Below, in pieces: positions 22,874-30,290 of a stretch of DNA of 64,000 nt (positions are counted from its first letter, which is position 1; every line of letters begins with the position of its first letter). The position numbers and the translations under genes were made by a program. The stretch comes from Porticoccus sp. W117 (GTDB lineage Bacteria > Pseudomonadota > Gammaproteobacteria > Pseudomonadales > Porticoccaceae). A model generated the notes under the pieces. That model ran no database searches, was not told where the DNA came from, and saw only the letters and a program-made list of their open reading frames with translations. Location: NCBI RefSeq assembly GCF_030341905.1, contig NZ_JATAAF010000007.1, positions 1-64,000 on the forward strand. Direction: 5' to 3'.

Positions 22874-25480
22874 ATGGCCAAGCGCGTTTACCTGTTCAAT
22901 GAAGGCAGCAAGGACGACAAGGAATTACTGGGGGGCAAGGGGGCGAATCTTTGTGAAATGACCAATCTCGGCTTGCCGGTTCCCTATGGCTTTGTGATAA
23001 CCACTCCCTCTTGCTGGGAGTTTTTTGAGTCCGGCAACCAAATGCCGGAACAGTTGGAGCAGGAATATCGGGTTGCCCTTGAGCTGGTGGAACAGCAAAT
23101 GGGGGCGCGTTTTGGCGACCCGGAAAACCCGTTGCTGTTCTCGGTTCGCTCCGGTGCGGCAGTGTCCATGCCGGGCATGATGAACACCATTCTCAACCTT
23201 GGCTTGAACGACGAAATTGCTGCAGGCCTGGCCAGCAAAACTGCCAACCCACGATTTGCCTACGATTCTTACCGGCGCTTTATTCAGATGTTCGGCGATG
23301 TGGTGCTGGGCGTTGATGGAGAGCTGTTTGAGCATGAAATTGACGCTTACAAAAAAGCCAACAACAAGAAACGTGATGTGGATATGTCTGCCGACGACTG
23401 GCAGGCGGTGATCGCTGTATTCAAAACCCTCGTAGATTTCCCCCAAGACCCTTATGAACAACTGAGGCTGGCCATTGAAGCGGTATTCCTGTCCTGGCAT
23501 ACCCCCCGTGCCCAGGTGTATCGGGAGATGAATAATATTCCGGAGTCTCTTGGCACAGCAGTGAATGTGCAAGCCATGGTGTTTGGCAACTTCGGTGATG
23601 ACTCCGGCTCCGGCGTAGCCTTTACCCGCAACCCGTCCACTGGCGAAAAAATGTTCTTTGGTGAGTTTTTGTTCAACGCCGCCGGTGAAGATGTGGTGGC
23701 TGGAATACGTACCCCGGAGCCCATAGAGGCATTGCAGGAACGTTTGCCTGCGGTTTACGACGAGCTGTATCGCACCCAGGCTTTGCTGGAGCAACATTAC
23801 CGGGATATGCAGGACATTGAGTTCACCGTCCAGCAGGGGCGCTTTTACATGCTGCAAACCCGCAGCGGCAAGCGCACAGGCCGTGCTGCCATTAAGGTGG
23901 CCGTAGATATGGTGGGCGAAGGCCTGATCAGCGAAAAGGAAGCCCTGTTGCGGGTTGCCCCCGAGCACGTAGAGGCGTTATTGCACCCCATGCTCGATCC
24001 GGCAGCCAAAACTGACCCTGTTGCTACGGGCCTGCCAGCCAGTCCCGGTGGCGCCACCGGTCGAGTGGTGTTCTCTGCGGATGAAGCAGTCAGCACCCAT
24101 GCCACCGGTGAGCAGGTGATACTGGTGCGCCGTGAAACCACCCCGGAAGACATTCATGGCATGAAAGTGGCACAGGGCATTTTGACCGAGCTGGGTGGTA
24201 TGACATCTCACGCGGCGGTGGTGGCCCGCGGCATGGGTGTGTGTGCCATTACTGGCTGTGGTGGTTTGACCATCAACTACCGCGCTGGCACCGCTACTAC
24301 CGAGTCCGGTCTGGAGATCAAGCGAGGAGACGTGATTACTCTGGACGGTTCCACCGGCGAAGTGATGTTGGGGGATATTCCCAAAGTAGAAGCCAGTGCC
24401 AGTGAGGATTTTCAAACTATCCTGTCCTGGGCCGACCGCTATCGCCGCCTGAAAGTGCGCGCCAATGCCGAAACCCCGGAAGACGCCGCCAAGGCTCGCG
24501 AGCTGGGCGCTCAGGGCATTGGCTTGTGCCGCACGGAGCACATGTTCTTTGGCGCAGATCGTATCGATGTGATGCGCGCCATGGTGCTGTCGGAAAGCGA
24601 GGATGAGCGCAGGCAACACCTGGCCAAACTGCAGGAGTTTCAGCAGGCGGATATGCTGGCGTTGTTCCGCGAAATGGCGGGGCTGCCGGTAACCATCCGT
24701 TTGCTGGACCCACCGCTGCATGAATTTCTGCCCCACGACGGTGACAGTCTCGACGGTCTGGTGGCCAGTACCGGCAAGTCGGAAGAGCAAATCAAAGCCA
24801 TTAGTCAGCGCTTGCATGAGGTGAACCCCATGCTGGGCTTCCGCGGTTGCCGGTTGTCTGTGGTGTTCCCTGAAATCACCGAAATGCAGATAGATGCCAT
24901 TTTTTCTGCTGCCATTGAAGCCGCCGAACAGGGCTACCGGCCAATGCCGGAAATCATGATTCCGCTGGTAGTGAATGTGCGGGAAATTCGCCTGGTAAAC
25001 GACATCATTGACCAGCGCATTCGCAAGCTACTGAGCCAGCAGCGTTTCTCCATCCCCTACAAAATTGGCACCATGATGGAGACACCACGCGCCTGTTTGG
25101 GAGCCAAACGACTGGCTCCTGCGGTCGAGTTTATGAGCTTTGGCACCAACGACCTGACCCAAATGACCTACGGCTTTTCACGGGATGATGCGGGCACATT
25201 CATACCCAGCTACCTGGATAAGAAACTGATTGAACAGGATCCGTTTGTATCTCTGGATCAACGCGCGGTGGCGAAGCTGATGAACATGGCGATCAAGGAT
25301 TCAAAACGTGCCAAGAAAGGTATCAAATACGGCATTTGTGGCGAACACGGTGGCGACCCGGTGTCCGTACAGTTCTGCCACAAACTCGGTTTGGATTACG
25401 TATCCTGCAGCCCGTTCCGTGTACCGGTTGCTCGCATCGCCGCTGCCCAGGCCTGGGTAATTGAAGATGCAGAGGGTTAG
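22874..25480 (+). CDS. ppdK: Pyruvate, phosphate dikinase
   Basis: An 868-residue PPDK, which interconverts pyruvate + ATP + Pi and PEP + AMP + PPi. The N-terminal nucleotide-binding domain begins KRVYLFNEG...LGGKGANLCEMT (about 3-30). The central phosphohistidine domain has GGMTSHAAVVARGMGVCAIT (His near 446). The C-terminal PEP/pyruvate domain has the catalytic CGEHGGDP (Cys near 822). Length fits the family (870-880). The start at 22874 is preceded by GGGGGTGG. It may allow gluconeogenic flux from amino acids. The S4 gene follows after two bases. Confidence 0.96.
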   Translation: MAKRVYLFNEGSKDDKELLGGKGANLCEMTNLGLPVPYGFVITTPSCWEFFESGNQMPEQLEQEYRVALELVEQQMGARFGDPENPLLFSVRSGAAVSMPGMMNTILNLGLNDEIAAGLASKTANPRFAYDSYRRFIQMFGDVVLGVDGELFEHEIDAYKKANNKKRDVDMSADDWQAVIAVFKTLVDFPQDPYEQLRLAIEAVFLSWHTPRAQVYREMNNIPESLGTAVNVQAMVFGNFGDDSGSGVAFTRNPSTGEKMFFGEFLFNAAGEDVVAGIRTPEPIEALQERLPAVYDELYRTQALLEQHYRDMQDIEFTVQQGRFYMLQTRSGKRTGRAAIKVAVDMVGEGLISEKEALLRVAPEHVEALLHPMLDPAAKTDPVATGLPASPGGATGRVVFSADEAVSTHATGEQVILVRRETTPEDIHGMKVAQGILTELGGMTSHAAVVARGMGVCAITGCGGLTINYRAGTATTESGLEIKRGDVITLDGSTGEVMLGDIPKVEASASEDFQTILSWADRYRRLKVRANAETPEDAAKARELGAQGIGLCRTEHMFFGADRIDVMRAMVLSESEDERRQHLAKLQEFQQADMLALFREMAGLPVTIRLLDPPLHEFLPHDGDSLDGLVASTGKSEEQIKAISQRLHEVNPMLGFRGCRLSVVFPEITEMQIDAIFSAAIEAAEQGYRPMPEIMIPLVVNVREIRLVNDIIDQRIRKLLSQQRFSIPYKIGTMMETPRACLGAKRLAPAVEFMSFGTNDLTQMTYGFSRDDAGTFIPSYLDKKLIEQDPFVSLDQRAVAKLMNMAIKDSKRAKKGIKYGICGEHGGDPVSVQFCHKLGLDYVSCSPFRVPVARIAAAQAWVIEDAEG

Positions 25481-25482
25481 CC

Positions 25483-25695
25483 GTGGAGCTGTTTGAATTG
25501 GAAGGCCGGGAGTTTGTTGAGCTGCATAACCTGCTCAAACTCACCGGTCTTGCTCACAGTGGCGGCACAGCGAAGCTGCTGATTGCCGACGGCCAGGTAA
25601 CGGTGGATGGCGAAGTGGAATTGCGCAAGCGCTGTAAAATTCGCACGGGGCAGGTGGTGAGTTTTCAGGGGCAGGACGTGCGGGTGACGGAATAG
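25483..25695 (+). CDS. S4-domain RNA-binding protein (YbcJ-like)
   Basis: A 70-residue basic protein made almost entirely of an S4 fold: FVELHNLLKLTGLAHSGGTA, then LLIADGQVTVDGEVELRKRC and GQVVSFQGQDVRV. This is the YbcJ-type small RNA-binding family, whose exact role is unknown but may concern ribosomes or tRNA. It starts with GTG 25483 two bases after the ppdK stop, so it is translationally coupled. Its stop codon (25693-25695) already lies in the outermost arm of the composite repeat that follows. Confidence 0.88.
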   Translation: MELFELEGREFVELHNLLKLTGLAHSGGTAKLLIADGQVTVDGEVELRKRCKIRTGQVVSFQGQDVRVTE

Positions 25696-26329
25696 CTCCG
25701 TCATTGTGAGCGAAGTGAAGCAATCTCGTGGCTTTTACTTCGTCGTTGTTGCTTGAATAATTTGTAGCAAAGGTTTCGCCCTGCTGGGCGAGCTACTTCT
25801 TTTGCTTGCCCAAAAGAAGTAGCCAAGAAAAAGGCACCCCCGTTCCGTTGGCCCTGCGGGCTCCCCTCGCTCCGCACAATTGCCACGGGCCGGTCTTACT
25901 CGCATCCCTGCTCGATCGACCTAACGCGCACATCAGTGTGCGCGCTTCCCTACCAATTGCACTGCGCTCGGCAACTCCAAAGGGGAACAAAAACCACGCA
26001 CGAACCAAGCTACGGAGTGACAAAAAATCCCCTTCGCCCTTGCCGAGTGACGGAGGTGACATAGGGTGAAACGGACAGGACGTTCGTTTCAGTGCAGCGG
26101 GTACAGGAAGTACCCTCTGCGCGACCCGGCCATGGCACCGGAGGAGCGAGGGGGAGCCGAAGGCCAAGGGCGCTGGGGCGTGCTTTCTTTGCTTATCTTT
26201 CTTTACACGAGTAAAGAAAGTCAGTCGCCCAGCAGGGCGAAACCTGCATTGAAAAATTAGCTAATAAACAACGACGAAGTAAAAACCGCTAGATTGCCGC
26301 GTCGCTTCGCTCCTCGCAATGACGGAGCT
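25694..26329. repeat. 636-bp composite element of three nested inverted repeats
   Basis: Three nested pairs of arms: (1) AGCTCCGTCATTG 25694-25706 with its complement at 26317-26329, the dispersed GTCATTGCGAGG family; (2) an 18-bp perfect pair (TTTTACTTCGTCGTTGTT 25733-25750 / 26267-26284); (3) a 21-bp perfect pair starting AGGTTTCGCCCTGCTGGG (25771-25791 / 26225-26245). The 433-bp core has further half-palindromes (GCCCAAAAGAAGTAGCCAAG, AGTAAAGAAAGTCAGTCGCC) but no convincing gene; short open frames on both strands have no family similarity. It fills the whole space between the S4 gene and the J-domain gene. Confidence 0.85.
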
Positions 26330-26347
26330 TGTTTACTTTGAGGCGAG

Positions 26348-26821
26348 CTAAGACAACAACTTATCCTTAGCCTGGTTAATCCTCGCTGCCAAGTAGTCGT
26401 TGCCGCCGCGATCCGGGTGCAGTTTTTGAATCAGTTTTTTATGGGCACTGACGATTTCTTCTTTGCTGGCTCCCGGCTGCAGACCGAGGACTTCCCAGGC
26501 TTCCTGTTCGCTGATATTGCTTTGTTGTGGTGGTGCCTGGGTTGATTGCTGGGTATTGGGACGGCGGCGCAGATTGAGGAAGGGCAATACTCGCAGCGCT
26601 AAACCAAACAGAGCTTTTACCACGGGCACCAAGCTGGCGAATACCACGGCAATCCAGTGCATCCGGCCGGTAACCGCGAGCACGATCAAAATACCCAAAA
26701 GCCCCCAGAATCCGGATTTCAGCAGGAAACCTTTGCGCTTCTCATCCGGGCAGGCTTTGAATTTGGACCACCAGTACCAAGCAGCAAAAAGGGTGGCAAT
26801 CAGAATCAGCAGGCGATGCAT
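26348..26821 (-). CDS. Membrane-anchored J-domain (DnaJ-like) protein
   Basis: A 157-residue protein with N-terminal membrane segments (near 1-20, 34-50 and 55-80), a Gln/Pro-rich linker and a C-terminal J domain (about 105-157): EAWEVLGLQPGASKEEIVSA, then the HPD loop (LIQKLHPDRGGND, HPD near 135-137). J domains stimulate DnaK/Hsp70, so this probably recruits a DnaK-type chaperone to the inner membrane. It is monocistronic, ending 19 bases after the composite repeat. Confidence 0.88.
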   Translation of the reverse strand: MHRLLILIATLFAAWYWWSKFKACPDEKRKGFLLKSGFWGLLGILIVLAVTGRMHWIAVVFASLVPVVKALFGLALRVLPFLNLRRRPNTQQSTQAPPQQSNISEQEAWEVLGLQPGASKEEIVSAHKKLIQKLHPDRGGNDYLAARINQAKDKLLS

Positions 26822-26885
26822 GAACAGTCTCGTTAAACAGCTCGGCGTTGTCAGCGGCTAGTCTATCGGTATAGCCATTCAGAGG

Positions 26886-27935
26886 CTATAGAGAAACTCG
26901 ATTGCGGCCCGCTTGTTTGGCGCGGTACAAGGCGTCGTCAGCTTGTTTGACCAGTTCTACAGTGTCGACCATATCCTTGGTCATGGTGGCAATGCCAACA
27001 CTGATGGTGAGTGATTGGATGTGGGGCAGTTGTTGTTCTACGGTGCTGCGGATTCGCTCAGCGGCCACCTGTGCTTCCTGTTCGGCGGTGTTGGGCAAGA
27101 TGATGGCAAATTCTTCGCCGCCATAACGGGCTAACAGGTCACCTTCACGCACGGTGGCTTGCAGCACATTTGCCATTTCCTGTAAGGCCTCATCTCCTAC
27201 TTGATGACCTTGCTTGTCGTTAATTTGTTTAAAGTTATCCAGGTCGATCATCAGCAAGGAAAGAGGTGTTTTGTGGCGCTTGTATATAGCTGCTTCCCGT
27301 TTTAACTCCTGGTTGAAGGCGCGGCGGTTGTACAGTTTGGTCAGCTCGTCACTGAGGCTCATGGTCTGCAATTCATCGTTGAGCCTGGCCAGTTCGTCAT
27401 GACATTCTCTGAGTAACTTATTGTTCAATTCCTGGCGCAGCAGGTTGCGACGCAGTTCGAACAGGGCACTGACAAAACGCGCCAGGGCTTCCAGGCTGGC
27501 TTGCTGGCTATCAGTGAGGGTTCGCGGTTGTTTGTCGAGTACACAGAGTGTGCCCAGAGCATGGCCTTCCGGGTTGATAATGGGAATGCCCGCGTAAAAG
27601 CGCACATGGGGTGGGTTAGTTACCATGCCGATGTCTTTGAATACCGGATGCTGGTGGGTGTCATTCACCACCAGTGTTTCCCGTTCCACAATGGTGTGGG
27701 CACAAATTACCATATGCCGGGGCACGAACTCCTTGTCGATGCCGTATTTGGCCTTGTGCCACTTGCGCTCGGCATCAATCAGGGCAACGGTAGAAATAGG
27801 GCAGTTGCAGATTTCCGCCGCCATCCTGACGATATCGTCGTACTCCTGCTCCGGCAGAGTATCCAGCAGCTGATATTCCACCAGCGACTTAATGCGCGCT
27901 TCTTCGTCTTCTGGAATAGGGAAGGTCATTGGCAT
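26886..27935 (-). CDS. GAF-GGDEF diguanylate cyclase
   Basis: A 349-residue soluble protein. A GAF domain covers about 25-165 (ISTVALIDAERKWHKAKYG, ICAHTIVERETLVVNDT, GTLCVLDKQPRTL), followed by a coiled coil (165-190) and a GGDEF domain (about 192-349). The active-site loop is GGEEF at residues 272-276 and the allosteric I-site RxxD is R263-D266, so product inhibition by c-di-GMP is expected. The substrate is GTP and the product c-di-GMP. The GAF type is widespread in single-domain GAF-GGDEF enzymes whose ligand is unknown. No neighbouring EAL or PilZ gene was seen. Confidence 0.93.
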   Translation of the reverse strand: MPMTFPIPEDEEARIKSLVEYQLLDTLPEQEYDDIVRMAAEICNCPISTVALIDAERKWHKAKYGIDKEFVPRHMVICAHTIVERETLVVNDTHQHPVFKDIGMVTNPPHVRFYAGIPIINPEGHALGTLCVLDKQPRTLTDSQQASLEALARFVSALFELRRNLLRQELNNKLLRECHDELARLNDELQTMSLSDELTKLYNRRAFNQELKREAAIYKRHKTPLSLLMIDLDNFKQINDKQGHQVGDEALQEMANVLQATVREGDLLARYGGEEFAIILPNTAEQEAQVAAERIRSTVEQQLPHIQSLTISVGIATMTKDMVDTVELVKQADDALYRAKQAGRNRVSL

Positions 27936-28147
27936 TGTTCAGTTTCATAAAAGGCTTTTAGTATAGTCAAATATTTGACGAATTAATTCCCTTGTCCCTC
28001 AATAAGGTGATTTTTGATCAGTAGTTAGACATATCGCAGGCATTCGGGGGGCGCCCGGTTGAGTCTGTGACAATAAGCCTTATTATCGCTTCCTTATGTC
28101 AGGTGGCCTTAATTTGCCCTTGAGTAGCCATTGAATGGAGTAGATGT

Positions 28148-29743
28148 GTGAATACCAATAACAACGTTGAATACGATGAGAGTGTCCCCAAGGGTGGCTG
28201 GTTCGCCCGTTTTCTTGGCGTAGTCGAGTGGTTGGGCAACTTGTTGCCTCACCCGGTCAGCCTGTTTGCCTTGTTTACCCTGTTTATTTACTTGCTCAGT
28301 GGCTTGCTGGGATATCTGGAAGTCTCGGTGGCCGACCCGCGCCCACCGGGGGCGGCAGGCCGTGAAGCGGATGGCGTCATTGAGGTGATATCCCTGGTCA
28401 ACGCCGAGGGTTTGCAGCGCATTATGGCTGGGTTAGTCACCAACTTCACCGGGTTTGCACCGCTGGGCACGGTGCTGGTGGCGTTGCTGGGGGTTTCGGT
28501 GGCCGAGCACTCCGGGCTGCTGTCGGCCTTGATGCGGGGCATGGTGGTGAATGCATCACGCCGCACGGTAACGGTGCTGGTGGTCTTTGCGGGCATTATT
28601 TCCAATACCGCCTCTGAGCTGGGTTATGTGGTGCTGATTCCCTTGGCGGCAATGATCTTTCACTCCTTAGGGCGTCACCCACTGGCAGGGTTGGCAGCGG
28701 CCTTTGCCGGGGTATCCGGTGGCTACAGCGCCAACCTGTTACTGGGTACCATCGACCCGCTGTTATCCGGCATTACCGAAGCCGCCGCGCATATGATCGA
28801 CCCCAATTATGTGGTTGGCCCGGAAATGAACTGGTTCTTTATGATCATCAGCACCTTTCTGATTACCGGTCTGGGTGCGTTTGTTACCGAAAAAATTGTT
28901 GAGCCAAGGTTGGGTGTTTACGATCCCAATGAAGCGTCTATCAACCTGGGTGAACAGAAGGTTGAATCGCTCACTGTTCAAGAGAAAAAAGGCCTTAAGG
29001 CAGCAGGTATCACCTTTCTGGTGATATGCGGTTTACTGGCATTATCCATCGTGCCCGAGGACGGCATCTTGCGCCATCCGGAAACTGGCGCAGTAGCGGG
29101 TTCGCCTTTCCTTAAGGGCATTGTGGTGATGATTTTCGTGGTGTTCGCACTGCCAGGGTTTGCCTACGGCAAAGTCAGCGGCAGCATGAAAAACGACCGC
29201 GATGTAATCGACGCCATGGCGAAAAGCATGGGCAGCCTCAAGCTGTATATCGTGCTGGTGTTTTTCGCCGCTCAGTTTGTAGCCTTCTTCAAGTGGACTA
29301 ATCTCGGCACCGTTTTGGCGGTAAAAGGCGCCGCAGCCTTACAGGCCATGGGCCTGGATGGCCCGGAAGTGTTTATCTTCTTTATTCTGATGTGCGCCAT
29401 GGTCAACCTGTCTCTGGGCAGCGCCTCCGCCCAGTGGGCAGTAACCGCACCGATCTTTGTACCCATGCTAATGCTGGTGGGCTTTGCCCCGGAAACTATT
29501 CAGGCGGCATACCGCATTGGTGATTCGGTAACCAATATCATCACCCCGATGATGAGCTATTTCGGCTTGATTCTGGCCATCGCCACCCAGTACAAAAAGA
29601 ACCTGGGTATGGGCACTCTGATTGCTACTATGTTGCCGTACTCTATGGTGTTCTTTGTGGGCTGGACTATTCTGTTTTATTTGTGGGTGTTTGTGTTGGG
29701 CATGCCTGTGGGGCCGGGGGCGGAGACTTATTATCAGCCTTGA
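28148..29743 (+). CDS. AbgT-family transporter (p-aminobenzoyl-glutamate type)
   Basis: A 531-residue membrane protein with about 11-13 hydrophobic segments. AbgT family marks: FLGVVEWLGNLLPHPVSLFA near the N-terminus, NTASELGYVVLIPLAAMIF, GGYSANLLLGTIDPLLSG and GDSVTNIITPMMSYFGLIL. Relatives move p-aminobenzoyl-glutamate or export sulfonamides; which applies here is unknown. GTG 28148 is the start: GGAG lies eight bases upstream, and the nearby ATG 28144 is out of frame. No amidohydrolase abg genes are adjacent. Confidence 0.93.
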   Translation: MNTNNNVEYDESVPKGGWFARFLGVVEWLGNLLPHPVSLFALFTLFIYLLSGLLGYLEVSVADPRPPGAAGREADGVIEVISLVNAEGLQRIMAGLVTNFTGFAPLGTVLVALLGVSVAEHSGLLSALMRGMVVNASRRTVTVLVVFAGIISNTASELGYVVLIPLAAMIFHSLGRHPLAGLAAAFAGVSGGYSANLLLGTIDPLLSGITEAAAHMIDPNYVVGPEMNWFFMIISTFLITGLGAFVTEKIVEPRLGVYDPNEASINLGEQKVESLTVQEKKGLKAAGITFLVICGLLALSIVPEDGILRHPETGAVAGSPFLKGIVVMIFVVFALPGFAYGKVSGSMKNDRDVIDAMAKSMGSLKLYIVLVFFAAQFVAFFKWTNLGTVLAVKGAAALQAMGLDGPEVFIFFILMCAMVNLSLGSASAQWAVTAPIFVPMLMLVGFAPETIQAAYRIGDSVTNIITPMMSYFGLILAIATQYKKNLGMGTLIATMLPYSMVFFVGWTILFYLWVFVLGMPVGPGAETYYQP

Positions 29744-29790
29744 GGAACCTTCCAATTATTAATGGCTGTCTAAATATCAAGGAGTGAGAA

Positions 29791-30186
29791 GTGCACTTTG
29801 CATGTGGTTTTGAAACGTCAAAGTTTGATGTTACTAAAGAGCAAAAAAATCCGATAAATCCAATTTATGGGGAGTCGTTGCTCCTTTGGTTAAAAGATCG
29901 GTTATTGGGTCAATTAGAAATAACGGTGCCTGAAGCAGAGGATTGGGGTTGGTACAGCTATGTAAATTGGAAAGGTCGTCAATACATGCTTGGTGCATCA
30001 GCATATTTTGATGAAGGAGATGATCCAAACGAAGAAGTTGGTTGGGTCTTTCAATTAACTAAGGAGCGCTCACTGAAAGAAGTGCTTTTATTTCAAGAAA
30101 AGATGAAAGCAGATGATGAGTGTCTAATATTTTTTACATCTATCTTCAATGAAGATTCTGATTTTCACAATATAGTCCGTGTGTAA
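29791..30186 (+). CDS. Hypothetical acidic protein in AT-rich DNA
   Basis: A 131-residue soluble protein with no family I recognise. It is rich in Trp, Glu and Asp (EAEDWGWYSYVNWKGRQYML, DEGDDPNEEVGWVF). The start is GTG 29791 with AAGGAG 5-10 bases upstream. Base composition is clearly more AT-rich than the neighbouring transporter and aconitase genes, suggesting recent transfer. Small acidic proteins of this kind include immunity or SMI1-like proteins, but that is speculation. It ends at a terminator that serves it and possibly acnB. Confidence 0.7.
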   Translation: MHFACGFETSKFDVTKEQKNPINPIYGESLLLWLKDRLLGQLEITVPEAEDWGWYSYVNWKGRQYMLGASAYFDEGDDPNEEVGWVFQLTKERSLKEVLLFQEKMKADDECLIFFTSIFNEDSDFHNIVRV

Positions 30187-30239
30187 AGAAACTCAATAGA
30201 GTTCAAGAAATTTATCATTACATCAGAATGACAAAGTAA

Positions 30240-30276
30240 GAAGCCCCGACAGTAACCTACCGGGGCTTTCGTCTTT
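30240..30276. terminator. Rho-independent terminator between the orphan gene and acnB
   Basis: Stem AAGCCCCG (30241-30248) / CGGGGCTT (30261-30268) with a 12-base loop and TCGTCTTTT following on the plus strand. The two genes converge here, and the stem could also end acnB transcripts. Confidence 0.75.
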
Positions 30277-30290
30277 TAACATCTCACGTA

